In this document: one piece after another, positions 10,283 through 21,981 of the stretch
Layout of the letters: every line of letters starts with the position of its first letter
How positions within the stretch are numbered: the first letter of the stretch is position 1
Source: Laburnicola sp. R22_1
Taxonomy: Eukaryota > Ascomycota > Dothideomycetes > Pleosporales > Didymosphaeriaceae
Length of the DNA: 64,000 nt
NCBI GenBank assembly: GCA_014281115.1
Contig: JACONQ010000010.1
Span: forward strand, 186,001 to 250,000
Direction of reading: 5' to 3'
Made by a program: the position numbers and the translations under genes
The notes under the pieces: generated by a model
What the model saw: the letters and a program-made list of their open reading frames with translations, nothing else
Databases searched by the model: none
Told to the model about the DNA's origin: nothing

Positions 10283-11505
10283 CATCGTTCCCAATAGTCG
10301 GTCCGACTGTTAGTTACTGTTACTAACAGTCGGATTCCTGGGCAGTCGGTTAGTAAGGGGACCCCCTTCCGTAACTGACTGATGGATGAGGCTGTAGTTA
10401 CTGCAGTAACTGGCCTATACAGAGATTTTACTGGTGTTGAGGCTGGAGGTGAAACCTGCCAAGGGCGCCGGTGATAAGCTGTGGAGATTAGATGCTGGAT
10501 TCGTCAAATCTCTATAATAAACTCAACTTTCTCTATCTCCTAGTCACAGCCTGACACCCATCAATATGAGGTCCTTCTTGACGTCCCAGAATCATACGCC
10601 TCGCCACCCGACGTCGTTGTTGGCCGGCCCTAGTACCCAGGCCGCGGCCACCCACTTTGCGTCGTCCCGCTGTCTTGAGAAGGCAAGGGCGACCTCGCTG
10701 ACGCCCTCTACGTCCTTATCCATTGTATCGTTGGGCCCGACGCCCTTAACGCCTAAGGCTCCGGCTGAGTCGCTCTCGAAGGCCTTCCCCCGCAAAGTGG
10801 GCCAGAACAACGGCGTTGAGTTCCTAGTGGACTGGAACAATATACACTACGCCAATAAGCTTCTAGTGGCGTTGTGGGTGGGATATCGGGTATGGGACCT
10901 GCGCCAGATCTCTGGCAAGGCCAAGTCGTCAAATATCTGGCGTTACGGCGCGGACCTGGTCTATATTGACGCTGTTGGCAAGCGCACAAGGCTCTGGCTC
11001 TGTAAGACCTGCCACCTGAAGGGGTTGACGATGGCTTGCAAAGCTGTCAATTCCACTGCGCATATCGCCACCCATCTCTAGAAAGAGCACTCTATTGGTG
11101 TTGTAAGTGGCCAGCTGTTCCTGACAGGGCGCCTAGGGCCCCTGGATCCATGGGCAGCGTCGCGGGCAGCGGGTAGTGCCTTTGGGGGGAGCCATACGCT
11201 ATGGCAGGAGACGTTGTTGTTGAGGGCGTATGTGGACTGGGTGATACTGCAAGACGTGAGTTTCAACTTAGCCACCTCGGCTGAAGTCCGGAGTCTTATT
11301 GCGTGGAATCGGCTCGACCTTCTTGAAGCTCTACCATTATTAACAACCACCCTTTCTAGCTATATAGTAGATGGTTTGAAAGCGCGCAAAGCGAAGGTTT
11401 GATTGATACTAAACTCGGCTGTTAGCAGTGTGGCGTTGAGCGTGGACGTATGGACTTCTCCAAACCACTTTTCATTTCTGGTAGTAATTGCCCACTTTGT
11501 TGGTA

Positions 11506-13621
11506 CCCGTTTTTCTCGCCTGACGCACGGGCTCACCTGGCGCACGGTTTTTGCCGAACATCGTCAAATGCTTTTGAAGCTACTGAGCCTCACACAAATC
11601 TCTATATCGTCTAATTTTGAACAGTAGTAGGCAATTAAGTATGGCGAAAAAGTCTACTTGATTATCTAATCACGATATCTTGTAGGGAGGTTGATATGCC
11701 GCCCCCGACGATTTGTCGCCTGCGGGGCCTCAATGACCTTAACAACTAATTGCTCGCTGCCACGAACCTCCTAAGGGACAATAGACTGCTGCTTCCTTGC
11801 TTTTCTAGCCTATTTAGCAAATTGGATGTCCTTTTGAAGCTGCGCAGCAGCAAGCTGAGCCTGTCTATTGTCCTCCTTTTCCTGCTGCTTCTGCGCTTGC
11901 TCTTAAAGCCGGATCTCCTTTGCAGTAGCCTTTATACAACGCCTCTCCTCTAAAGCTTGTTGCTTCTTGGCTTTCTCAATTGCCTTGCGCTGACTATCCT
12001 CCTCTTTTTAGAGCCTCTCTGCCTCTGCTGCCTCTGCCTTTTAAGTTTCACGCTTACGCGCTAGCTGCACCTTGTTTAGGCTCCAAAAGATAGCACTACT
12101 ATCCTGAACTAGAGGCTGCTTAAGCTGGAGCGCTTTGCCTCTCTTCCAACGCTTCTCCTTATTAACTAGCGCTTTTTTAAGGCCTTAAACCTTAAGTTTT
12201 AACATTATATTTTAAGTAGAGAGCGAGTGAATTGTTTGTGAGAGCAGCTTAGCCTTAGAGTTGTATACGTTGTTAACAACTGCTCGTAGAATCTTAGTAA
12301 CCTTCCTCCAATTATTAGCTGTAAGGACAGACCTCAAGCTCTCGCTAGATAATAGTCTCTTAGCCTTAGTGTGGCTAAATCGTTCTAAGATAACCTCTAG
12401 CTTGAAGGGGTGAAGGCCACACGATTTAAAGCCAGAAAGGATATTCTTTGCAGTAAAAGCTTTCTCCCACGCAGTCTAGAACATGCGAAAGAAGTCTCGC
12501 TTAGTAAGTGCAGAGAAGGCTTGAGATTCCTCCATAAATCGTGCTACCTCGTACGAGTAGGCTTGTGAGAGTGGCCTGAACAGAGTGACGTCAAGCGGCT
12601 GCAGCGTATAAGTACTATGAGGAGGATAGACTGCTAGGAGGATCTTGTTATTGTCGCAGTACTTAATAAACTTTATATTGATGTGGGAGCCATGGCTATT
12701 AAGGATAAGCAGTTGATACTGTTGCGGTTGAACCTTTAATTTAGTCTCTCGATTAAAGATAGTCTTTAACTATTGAAGCCTAAGGTTATTGTTTGTCTAT
12801 CCACTAGGAGAGGAAGCAAAGAAGGCCGTGTGTATTGTAGGATCAAAATCCTGCAGCTATAAGTCTTGAATATTGCCTGAGACAGCCTGGTAGATAAGGC
12901 CTGGGGATAGAGACAATCCATTAGCGCATATGCAAGCAATTGTCGTAATCCATTTACAATTGCCGTCCTGAATTATTTGCCTAGTTCCCCCCTCCTTATA
13001 CCTCTGTTAAGAGAACACCCGCTTCATCTTTAATAGTACGCCGATGAGGAAGCCCTTCTCGTCCATATTGTAGGTGTGCTGTGGCTCAATCTTGTACTGC
13101 TCGATCTTACGCTTTAAGAGCTCGAAATAGAGTGCGTACTTGAAGGCAGAATTAGCTCTCTTCCTATCCTTGTCCATGCCATTCGTCCATTTTGATACTA
13201 GGTTGAGATGATGACGCTTAATGAACTGATCTGGCTAAGAGCTTCCCGCTTGTTTGCCGCTTATTTTAGTAGCAAAGTTGCGTAGCATGTTTCTTGTAGG
13301 CGGTAGCCCTCGCTGGCAGAGCTCGTCAACGTATTGTACCAGCTCTAGCTCCTGACGGTCGTTGAGAAGTCGTTAATTCTCATATTGGGCTGCACGGGAG
13401 CCCTGTACACCGCGCCACCTTCGCGATAGCGTAGATCGTTCAACACTATACTTTTTTGCTGTCTGCGCGATATTAACTTTTCCTCTAAGCTCTAAGGATT
13501 TCAAAGATGCCAGCGCCTGCTCAATCGGGTCCATATTGGTGGAGCTACATCTATTTCAATTGTGGGGATTTTTGGAAAAGTGTGCGTCAGGTGAGCCCGT
13601 GCGTCAAGCGAGAAAAACGGG
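11506..13621 (-). mobile_element. Fot1/pogo-type Tc1-mariner transposon nested in the hAT element, 2.1 kb
   Basis: Terminal inverted repeats of 40 bp lie at 11506-11545 (CCCGTTTTTCTCGCCTGACG...) and inverted at 13582-13621, with two mismatches. They are flanked by the TA target duplication at 11504-11505 and 13622-13623 that is typical of Tc1-mariner elements. The size and a single leftward transposase gene match fungal Fot1/pogo elements. Confidence 0.92.
11720..13534 (-). pseudogene. Fot1/pogo transposase (DDE superfamily), RIP-damaged
   Basis: The ATG at 13534 gives MDPIEQALASLKSLEL, then an HTH (IAQTAKKYSVERSTLSRRWRG, with VQGSRAAQYEN), a CENP-B-like second HTH (ELVQYVDELCQRGLPPTRNM), and the DDE core (NMDEKGFLIGV, LILNSHGSH, HSTYTLQPLDVTLFRPL). 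Several TAA/TAG codons interrupt it, for example directly after QYEN and at SS*PDQF. The second catalytic Asp, normally in LILDGHGSH, reads Asn, consistent with G-to-A change. The copy is certainly inactive. The 3' boundary is approximate because the tail is degraded. Confidence 0.88.
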
Positions 13622-15502
13622 TATGCCAAGCCCTTACCGGTAGCGCGTCGTCCGAAGACCCCTCGAACTTCGCAATATTACTATGAATCACTGTATTTTA
13701 ACAACTTACAGATATCAACAACCAACCTTAGGATTTGCTTATTGGCTTTAAGAACCTCCTTGGGGACCATATGGGCGCCAATCAGGCTATTGCTATCCTC
13801 TCTGTTATTAACGACTACAATATCGCCACCTAGTTTAGCTGTTTTGTGGGCGACAATGCGACAAATAACGACGCTAAGCTTATCGCGGGCCTTAACCTCC
13901 ACCCTGACATTTCTATTACCTTTGAGCACCGTATACGCTGCGCGGGCCATATAATCAACCTTGTTGTTAAGGCCCTAATATATGGCAACGGTGTTAGCAA
14001 GTTTGAAGAAGAGTTAGCTTAGGCCGCTCCCTAGGATTAATTTCAACTGTACAGAAAGCATGGGATTGTTAGGAAGCTCTACAACTTTGTGAATGCTGTC
14101 CTTGCGTCCCACAAACGCCGCGAGCTGTTTACGACTATACAAACTAAGCTGGGCGACAAGGACCCCCTCTAGCGATTTGGCAGTCTCTATTTAATATAGG
14201 ACAGCGGGATTAGGTGGCACTCTGTGTATCGCATGCTCTTACGCTATTATGAGCTTCGAGACCTAATCTTCAGGTTCACGCGTTAGTGGAGAGCTCTGTC
14301 AGGCGCTGACGATGTCGCCGCCGATGAGGACGGCAATGAGGAGGACAAGGAGGAGCTGGACTACGACCTATTGGCTGACGCCCTCTTAGACAATAAGTGG
14401 GATGATGTTAAAGAGCTCGCCAACTTCCTTGAGCCCTTCTATTAGATGACTTTAAGACTTGAGGGCAATGTTAGCACCTCTGGGTATAGGAGTCTCTGGC
14501 AGACGCTTGTTAACTTGCAACACCTCTAGCGGAGACTCTACAAAGTTAAAGACGCCGTCGCCTACAAGCCTAACAACTCCTATATTAAAAACGCCACTGG
14601 GTTTGCAATATAGAAGCTTACGTTGTATTTTATCAAGCTTGTGATGGATTAGCCATCCTCACCGTACTGCGTCGCGACTGCCCTTAACCCGCAGCTTCGG
14701 CTACTCTGGTTTCAAGGGCAGTGGTTAGCCTACCCAGCTTGGTACAAGAAAGCTGAGAGACCCCTAAAAGACGTCTTTTAACAGTATGTTGATGCGGAGG
14801 AGGAGGAGGTAATTGAGCTTGACGCCTCCGCCCTCCGTCGTCGCAAAACGCCGGGTGGCAAATATCACGACAAGGAGTTCGAGGAGACTATGGCTGTCAA
14901 CCTCCACTTACAGACCAACTCCCAGGCTTATAAGAAAGCCCGGACGTCAAACAAGCTGACGACGTATTTTGACAATATACGCAGAGACCTCCTTGTTGCT
15001 TAGGACGAGGACCCGATTTACAGAGACCCTATGACTTGGTGGCATTACGTGGGCAAGAAACAGTACCCTATTTTGTACAAAGTCGCCCTTGATTATTTAT
15101 CTATACCTGCCACCTCTTGTGAGTGTGAGAGGTGCTTTAGCAAAGCACGGAGGACTATATCAACGGATAGAAACCTCCTTTCTCCAGCTACAATAGAGGC
15201 CTTGCAACTCCAACGTAATTGGATTCAAAACAAGGCTATTAGGAGTGAGCTGAACGAGCTTACAGCTCACATCTCCGCCAGAGGGATATTTGAGGATATG
15301 GACGACGATTTGAGGTGTACGACTCCAGTAACTCCAGTAACTGCACCCTTTAGTTACGGAGCTATTGAGTAGTAAGCAGTTACGGCAGCCCTCAGTTACT
15401 GTACTCAACCCACCCCCCATCAGTCGGTCCGTCGGGCGAGACGTACAGTTACGGCTTCAAATATATCCAATAGTTACTAGTAACCGACTATTGGAAACGT
15501 TG

Positions 15503-15510
15503 GTCAAGAA
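15503..15510. repeat. 8-bp target-site duplication GTCAAGAA (right copy)
   Basis: Right-hand duplicate of 10275-10282. Confidence 0.9.
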
Positions 15511-16015
15511 CCTCGGACTCGGAAATACTACTTACGAGAGGCGCGCGATTGACGAACATCCAAACCGATCAGCTTTTGACTCAGTACTACACATACTTTT
15601 ATATGTCGCATCCGTGCGTTTTACCCTGGTGGGCGCTGGAGACGCGGATGACTACCGAGCCTGCATTATCAGAATTTGTTCTTCCGGTCTTGTTGTATAT
15701 CGGCTCCATATTCACTCATTCGGTTGATTCGATGCCGTTGGCCAATGCAGCAGCTGAGGCAATGCAGACTGGATGGCTGAATCAAGGATTGGCCCCCAAC
15801 GGTCAACCCCTACTTCATCCAAGCCCTCATGCTGTACTCGATTTCGGTATACTGGTGCAACGAACCCGAAAGAGGCCGGGAACTTTTGGACGATGCCATC
15901 AATGGAGCTTTTGTTTTGGGGATGCACCAGAAGGAATTCGCTGCGTTAAACGGTTTAGGAGATCCGGTCGTAGAAGAGAGTTGGAGGCGGACTTGGTTCC
16001 AATCCCATTCCCCTT
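15511..16015 (+). pseudogene. Zn2Cys6 transcription factor pseudogene, 3' part, frameshifted and truncated
   Basis: Continues the frame of 9943-10282 across one copy of the duplicated octamer: TSDSEILLTRGARLTNIQTD, then QLLTQYYTYFYMSHPCVLP and WWALETRM, the typical start of the fungal-specific regulatory domain. Near 15780-15790 the conserved frame shifts by one base (likely a single-base insertion in CAAGGATTGG). It resumes as ALMLYSISVYWCNEPERGRE, then LLDDAINGAFVLGMHQKEF and ESWRRTWFQ, ending at a TAA at 16015-16017. The downstream two-thirds of a normal factor is missing, so the gene is dead independently of the transposon. Confidence 0.8.
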
Positions 16016-17481
16016 AATCCCGACCCCATCTCTTCTTCCGCTTCTAACCTTACCCCCCTATACAAGCACTACCAGCGTGACAGCGTCATCCATCCCCGTC
16101 TTCTATCTCTCTCTCTCTCTCTCTCCAGTATCGCAAAATCACACTATCTAAGAGGAGAAGTACACCACTACTCCCCGCCCAAACCTCCCAGCACCCATCC
16201 GTGCCGCTACCACGCCATGCGATTCGCACATAAAGCGCGTCCTGGTGCCGACCGACTAGAATACGTGCTCTTTATGTGATATGGCGTTGGCGGGTTATTG
16301 ATCCATTCATCTACGGATGAGGATAAGGATACAATAAACATGGTGGTAGATGTTGAGGTCGTCCGTGGTTAACGCTTTACATATATACTATACTGGGCTG
16401 CAAGATGTGTGTACTCGTGGTTGCTGTGGTTGTGAGTCGTGGTATGAGTGCCGGACGTCTCGCGTGCGGTGGGTGTAGAGTTTACACAGTGGGCGGGAGA
16501 ATGCGCAGTGCCGGCCGAGTGAGATTAGTGCTTTGCTTATTAGTTTGTTGTGGGGTAGCTTATGTGCGATAGCAGTGGAAGGAGTAGGTAGGCTAGTTGA
16601 CTAACTGACGAGATTGGATATGGATATGGCTGCGTGACGGATCTGAGGGTTGAGTTTTTTGGACGTGCGAAAGTAGTGTCTGTTTGCGGTGCACGTGGTG
16701 CTTGCGTTTTGAGAGAGAGATGGTAGGGTTGGTTTAAAAGTGTATATCTTCAGTGAAGCCTAGATTTACGAGCGCCTCCAGCACGCACGATACAAGTCTT
16801 ACGAAATCGAAAACAAGGCGATGGGCTACTTCGATTGGTACTGTGTTGTATTTAGCCTTGTAAGTTTGTAGCAGCTGTGAACGGGGTTGGAGGCTGGATG
16901 ACTGGACAATTGCTCAGGTTGAGAGAAGAACTTGGTGAGGAGAGAAGGGAAGTAGAATATTAGAGAAAGGTATTAGAAGAGAATTAGGGTAGAGATGTGC
17001 GGCTTGGGTGTATAATGCATGTCTTTTCAGCGGAAAGAGTGGCGGGAAGTGTGGTGGAAATGGCGCTGTTGGTTGCTGAGGTGACTTCGCGCACACTTGA
17101 CGATTTGTGGATGGTATCTCTGGAGGTTTAGCCATTAATTTGCGGACGATTTGAATTCGGAAAATTCATGAATTTGATACATGTCGTGAGCACAGTCTAT
17201 TTACGATAAACAATGGCCATGTACCATGTGCATGTAGCGGGCATGAATCAGCCTGCTTGCCCCAAATCCTACTCCAGTTCCAAGCATACCATTACGACCA
17301 ACACATCAACATCTCATAACCCAACCCATTCTACTATCCAGCCATATCCCAATCCCTGAAGCATCTCTTTCTACCAGCTCCAAGCATACCATATGTGACC
17401 GCCAATCCATCAAGCTGTCATAAACCAACTCAGCCTACCATCCAACCACACCCTCCACTACACCCCACCAGGCTAACCCCT
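16016..17481. other. Intergenic region with CT microsatellite
   Basis: No gene supported. A (CT)n run lies at about 16108-16126. The rest shows only short frames without motifs; a CT/GA-poor AT-rich segment at 17140-17200 is unremarkable. Confidence 0.5.
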
Positions 17482-18567
17482 CTACGCCCTCACACCCTTC
17501 TTCCCCCTCCCCTTCTTCTCCCCTCTTCCACCCCTCGCAACCCTCATCTCCGCCCTCCTCCTCCGCCCCGCCAACCTCCTCGCCGCCCTCAACGCCTCCC
17601 CAAACTCCTCCGCCGTCATCTGCGTGACCCGCGCTACAACAGCGCGCTTCCCCTCGGCGTCCATCTCAAGCTCTACATTCGGATACTCCTCAGGCGACTC
17701 GCGGATCTTAGCAATATCGACGAAGGGAAGGGCGTCGGTGACTCTGATTTTGCGGATCGAGCCAGTGAGGGGGACAGTGTGGACAGTGGAGCCTGAGTTG
17801 TTGACGGCTGGCAAGGGGAGCGGGTTATTCGTGGCCGCGGGCGCGTGCTGTGCGTCTTTCTCAGCCCGTCGCTCCTCGCCCTCGGCCGCACCAGTCCCCA
17901 TACCCACCCTCCTCGCCTCAACCCCCTCAACCCACGCCTGGTGCTCCCTCACCTCCCTCCTTGCCCACGGATCCCACGGCGTCATAAAGCTCGCCCCCGG
18001 CGGCGGCACAACGGGCCCCTTGCGCGGATTAATCCGCGTAGGCTTGCGCGTCGGACGCGTCATAAGGGCGTGGGCGGCGGCTTCTTTGGCGATCTTTTGG
18101 AGGAGTTTTTGGCCTTTTGTGGGTTTTGAGGCGGGGGGTTGGGTGGGCTTGGGTTGGGGAGTGGGTTTGTTGGTGGTGTTGTTGTTGTTGGCGAGCGGAT
18201 CAAAGCCGGCGGCATCTAGGTTAGATGCGATGATTTTGCGCTTCTTGGATGTCGGCAGAGTGGTGGCGTCGTTGGGGGATGTATCATCTTGAGCAGCGCG
18301 GGCGATGGTGGGCAGCGTCGCTGGAACCACTCGATCTGTTCCCGGCTGCTTCTGCTTGTTCGATAGCGCTTCCTGTTCGACTGCAGCGGAAAGCTTGCGC
18401 TTCTTAGAGTCTGGGTGCTCGATTGCAGTCGTGGAAGACGGGCTCGATCCAGCAGTGTCCACCTCGCGACGCGGCATCGAGAAACCGAACGCCTCGAAGT
18501 CGGAGAGGTTGCTCTTTGAGCGCGAATTAGTCGCCATTTCAGCGTTAGAAAGAGGCAAACATACCAT
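17482..18567 (-). CDS. Unrecognised basic/disordered nuclear-type protein
   Basis: The open frame codes 361 residues from ATG at 18567. A second ATG at 18537 (MATNSRSKSNLSDFEAFGFS) is the more likely start, because the ten residues before it look like leader sequence. The protein has two KKRK signals (SKKRKLSAAVEQE, TSKKRKIIASNLDAAGFDPL) and a Pro/Thr/Lys-rich linker (about residues 125-150). A conserved-looking block follows (PPPGASFMTPWDPWARREVR, EHQAWVEGVEARR), then a probably folded region near 265-335 (VPLTGSIRKIRVTDALPFVD, MTAEEFGEALRAARRLAGRR) and a basic Gly/Lys tail. Family not recognised; nuclear location inferred. Confidence 0.6.
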   Translation of the reverse strand: MVCLPLSNAEMATNSRSKSNLSDFEAFGFSMPRREVDTAGSSPSSTTAIEHPDSKKRKLSAAVEQEALSNKQKQPGTDRVVPATLPTIARAAQDDTSPNDATTLPTSKKRKIIASNLDAAGFDPLANNNNTTNKPTPQPKPTQPPASKPTKGQKLLQKIAKEAAAHALMTRPTRKPTRINPRKGPVVPPPGASFMTPWDPWARREVREHQAWVEGVEARRVGMGTGAAEGEERRAEKDAQHAPAATNNPLPLPAVNNSGSTVHTVPLTGSIRKIRVTDALPFVDIAKIRESPEEYPNVELEMDAEGKRAVVARVTQMTAEEFGEALRAARRLAGRRRRAEMRVARGGRGEKKGRGKKGVRA

Positions 18568-19212
18568 GGTGACGTTGACGGTAGTCTCAGCGGGTCGAGA
18601 TACTTCAGCAATTGAGGCAGTGTTGAAATTGTGCGCGAGATGGCGCTGCTGAGGGCGCGCGAAGGGAGATTATATAGCATCGGGGTGAAAAAAGAACTTC
18701 GTGGCTATTTGGTGAAACATCAGTGGCAGGGCGTACCTATTGCACAATGTGGCTTCGCATATGGATGAACGTGGACGGCTTTGTGAAATAAGACAATGGA
18801 TGAGGTTGAAACGAAATGTCTTAGACCAGAAAGATGTTGGGAATTGTCGCAAACTATCCTAAACAGCGAGACACTCTAGAAAAGAAAGACTTTCTTGCAT
18901 TGGGCCACTCCTAATTCCCCCATGGTTGAAGACTATATATTGGCAAAGCTACTACAACATTAGTGCACAAGATTAGAAGAACAGTATAGCGATACATGTA
19001 TACCACAGTGATGCTAGCATGATCTACAATATTCAAAAGATTTTTTTTCGGTTTTCAAAGACATGCAATTTCTGGACCTACTGACCGAACAACACTACCA
19101 AATCCCAGGCCCCAGGCCCGAACCCAAACCCAACCCCTCAGAAACAAAACCCAGGATCCACAGGAAGGGAGAGCCCCAGAGCGAGTGAGACGCCTAGCCA
19201 GACCAGCTGAAA
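18568..19212. other. Intergenic region
   Basis: Promoter of the leftward gene ending at 17482 and 3' flank of the gene at 19213; no other feature seen. Confidence 0.5.
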
Positions 19213-19918
19213 CTAGACGCCACCACTCTCCAGGAACAACTCCCAAGCCTGCTTCTTCCTCACCTCCGCCTTCTTCACCGCCGCAACCCCCTTCTCCTTG
19301 GCAGCCGGAGCCACCACCTTCTTCACACCAGCAGGGCGCTGACCAGCAGCAACCCCACCAGCATGCTTCCCAGCAGCAGCCCCAGCCCCAGCTCCAACCT
19401 CACCCCCCTTCTTCAACGCCCTCTCCCTCCTCGCCAACTTCTCCGCCCTCTCCTGCTCCACCCTCCTCTTTCTCTCCACCCCCTTGTTCTCCTCCACAAT
19501 CTGCCTCTCCAGCAGCTTCTCCAGCGCCTTCTCCGCCGCAACAGCCTTGTGGTACGCCACCTTGGCTGCCGCTGTCTTCGTGCGCGCGTCGGCAAGCTGC
19601 GCAGTCAGATCAGCGACCGCCGAAGGCTTCTCGGCGGTGGTGGTGGTGGCAGGCGCAGGCACAGGACGAGCAGAGATGGTGATAGGGCCAGCCCGGGCCC
19701 TCTTGGCGGTGGTGGTGGTGATGCGGGAAGGGGCAGGCGCAACGCGCACGGGGGCGGCGGCACGAGCACGACGACGGGCGGCAAGTTCCTCGGCCAGACG
19801 CTCGTCTGCGGCTTCGACGGCGCTGGGCAAGCGTACGCATGTCCGGCTGGGTGGACGCCGTGAGTGCGTACGACATGTCCATGTTTCCCAGGGAGTGGGC
19901 GGGGGGACAGTAGCCCAT
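19213..19918 (-). CDS. Unrecognised Ala/Lys-rich coiled-coil protein
   Basis: The main frame (19213-19822) codes an Ala/Arg/Lys-rich protein with a long predicted coiled coil (VADLTAQLADARTKTAAAKV, then EKALEKLLERQIVEENKGVE and RKRRVEQERAEKLARRERAL) and the C-terminus QAWELFLESGGV. It has no ATG at its 5' end. A plausible first exon is 19872-19918 (MGYCPPAHSLGNMDMS), joined through a 49-bp intron (19823-19871, donor GTACGC, acceptor GCCCAG), giving 218 residues. This splice model is inference and the donor is not ideal. No family recognised. Confidence 0.5.
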
Positions 19919-20945
19919 GTTGTGTGTGGTGTGGTGTGGTGTGGTGTGTGGTGAGGTGGTGAGGTGTGTATGGTGGTGTGTGGTATAGCAGAGTGTGTGA
20001 TGGTAGTTGAGAAATTTGCAGTGATAATGGCAGCAGAGAATTCTCGACAAGTGGACGACCTGAGAAGAAAGAAGTCTCGGAAGGGGGATCCAATCTTTAT
20101 AGCAAGTGCGAGACGCTAGCCTTCTATTGTCGTTCCCGCACAATAGGAGGAGGGTGAAGGTGAAGATGAACCCATGCTGCTATTCTGCTATTGGTACAAT
20201 ACGAAGCGTGGGTACAGCGGCCCCGCTATTGTAGTGTACGGCTATAATAACACGGTAAAAGGTCTGTGCGTGTGGAGTGAAGACAGCATGGATTAATCGG
20301 ATGGGTGGGGCCTTTCACTCTTGATTGGTGTTGAAAGGGGAAAGTGTGGTGGACAACCTGAATCTTGTGATGGAGATTTGGCGCTAGGGACCCGGGCACC
20401 ATGAACTGGATTGAACTGTTAACTAATTATTAGGAGTGTTCGAAACGTTCTAATTATAGGAAGTTGTGGTGCTTAAACCATGCTTCGGTCTAATACGCAC
20501 CCACATGTCGTCCGAAAAAAAGTGGGTCACGCCTAGTAGACAGGTGTACAGCAGGATTATGATTATGAGATTTTGGGTCCCAGATCAAAAGGAGCTGTTG
20601 TACGAGGTTAACAGATAATAAGACATCAAGTAGGCTCATTGAAGTTGATGAGATTTGAAGTTGATGAGATTTGCTATTATTTAAACCCAGAGCCACGCCA
20701 GGCCAACTGCAATATCCACCAGATCGATGCATCTAAGCCGGCATGCTGCCACTTAAAAATCCCCAGTAGACATCTACATGACTTGAAACTAGGTATGAGA
20801 GGGCCAGTGAAGCAACGCTTTCCCGTAGTAATCTCTGTTTATCCGTGCTTGGTCGAATTATTGCTGAGATCGACCCCAACAACAGTCCAAGCGATGAGAC
20901 CATCTGAAACATGTCAGCCTTGAGAACAAAAGCAGTGCAGGGCCT
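19919..20945. other. Intergenic region
   Basis: No gene supported. Contains a TG/GTG-rich run near 19920-19985 and a two-copy 16-bp tandem (GAAGTTGATGAGATTT) at about 20641-20672. Confidence 0.5.
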
Positions 20946-21981
20946 TCATATACCATGGGGATAGTTGGGACCGAGCCAAGCCCATTGAGCGAATGGATCG
21001 TGCTTATCTGAAGCAGAATAGGGAGCGTACAAGTCTTGCGTGTTGTTCACTACCGGTTCGTGATTCTGTGTATATGGATCGGTTTGCTGCAATTGATTAG
21101 TACATACCACCAGCGGACAAGGAGAGGCAGTTACCTCAACAATCTGACGTGGCCACTCGTCGAAGAACATTTGACCCGCGTGTACGAAGCCCTTGGGGTC
21201 GGTGCGATGGCCTTTGGGTCGAACTGCGACGTGGGTGTGCACGACGCGCCCCGTGTAGTGGCCAGGGAAAATGGTATCGAAGTCCACCGTGCCCCAGTTT
21301 GTGGTCTGTTGTGCGCCACGCAACCAGTGCTCCTTCTTTTTCAGGTCGCCGTATTTACCTAGGGCATTGGCCTGCCAGACGTCGACACGCGCTCCCTCGA
21401 GCGGCTTGCAGGTGGCAATGTCAATGACCTGTAGAGCAAGACGCATGTATATGCCTTTCTGGCGGCCGCGGATGTCCTGACGGAGCGGTTCACCCTCGAC
21501 ATAGTACGGACCCCATACATTCTCAGGGGTGAGTATGCACTGGGAAGAATGAACCACTTTGGATGGATCTTCATTCCACCTGAAGCCGAAGAGCTGTTCT
21601 TGAGAGTGCTTAATTTGCTCGGCTATCTTGCCGGCGAACTTCTTCGTCTCGTCGTGGTTTACGGCCGCCCACTTGTTGCGAGCTGGTATATCCGCGGGGA
21701 GGCCTGTGACGGTGATGCTGTCAGTCAACGTCACGCTTGAAACTCGATTGGACTTACCGCGGGCTTCACGCAGACGAAGAAACGACTCCTGGCGCTTGGC
21801 CACGATGCGCGCATTCAGTTGCTTCAACTCGCGGGTTTCGAGGCATCGGTTGAGGGCCTCGGCTCCGCGCGACCTGCTGGTGATATTCGGCCATGTCCTC
21901 TGGCGAGAGCTTTGCATGCGCGGAGACGCACACGGCCGCCAGAGCAGCCACCACGAACCGAACGACGTTTGAGAGGATCAT
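20946..21981 (-). CDS. Secreted intradiol ring-cleavage dioxygenase, with an N-terminal frameshift
   Basis: Exons are 21758-21981, 21135-21703 and 20946-21086. The introns are 21704-21757 (GTAAGT...CACAG) and 21087-21134 (GTAACT, GTACTAAT branch, TTGCAG). The start MILSNVVRFVVAALAAVCVSA is a signal peptide. The catalytic region shows PENVWGPYYVEGEPLRQDIR, DVWQANALGKYGD and PGHYTGRVVHTHVAV, carrying the two Tyr and two His that bind the non-haem iron(III) in this family; these enzymes cleave catechols between the hydroxyls. The signal-peptide frame and the catalytic frame differ by one base: after HQQVAR (about 21865) the conserved AEALNRCLETREL is read in another frame, as if one base were inserted in CGGAGCC. 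So this copy is either a pseudogene or carries a sequencing error. A start in the second frame (MQSSRQRTW) would lack the signal peptide. Confidence 0.82.

Larger units (their letters stand above)
10566..15372 (+). pseudogene. hAT transposase, inactivated by stops, frameshift and nested insertion
   Basis: The ATG at 10566 starts an N-terminal region with a BED-like zinc-finger pattern (WRYGADLVYID ... WLCKTCHLKGL). TAG at 11079 and TGA at 11400 interrupt an otherwise single frame that reaches SVDVWTSPNHFSFLVVIAHFVG, the usual hAT catalytic-core start. The pogo element then interrupts at 11504-11505. The core resumes near 13735 (frame change around GDHMGANQAIAIL), with FVGDNATNNDAKLI and RCAGHIINLVVKAL. 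More TAG stops follow at positions where Gln or Trp would be expected. The C-terminal hAT dimerisation domain is clear at 15060-15230 (YPILYKVALDYLSIPATSCECER, then CFSKARRTISTDRNLLSP). Stops of CAG/TGG origin suggest RIP. Confidence 0.9.
10283..15502. mobile_element. hAT-superfamily DNA transposon, 5.2 kb, degenerate, containing a nested pogo element
   Basis: The element is bounded by 20-bp terminal inverted repeats: 10283-10302 (CATCGTTCCCAATAGTCGGT) and, inverted, 15483-15502 (CAACGTTTCCAATAGTCGGT), 18/20 matching, inside perfect 8-bp duplications GTCAAGAA. Subterminal TTACTG/CAGTAA motifs are frequent. The interior codes a hAT transposase (10566-15372) broken by stops and by the pogo element at 11506-13621. 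Without the nested insert it is about 3.1 kb, a normal size for fungal hAT elements. It landed in the Zn2Cys6 gene, and removing it plus one duplication copy leaves the host frame continuous across the junction. Confidence 0.93.
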
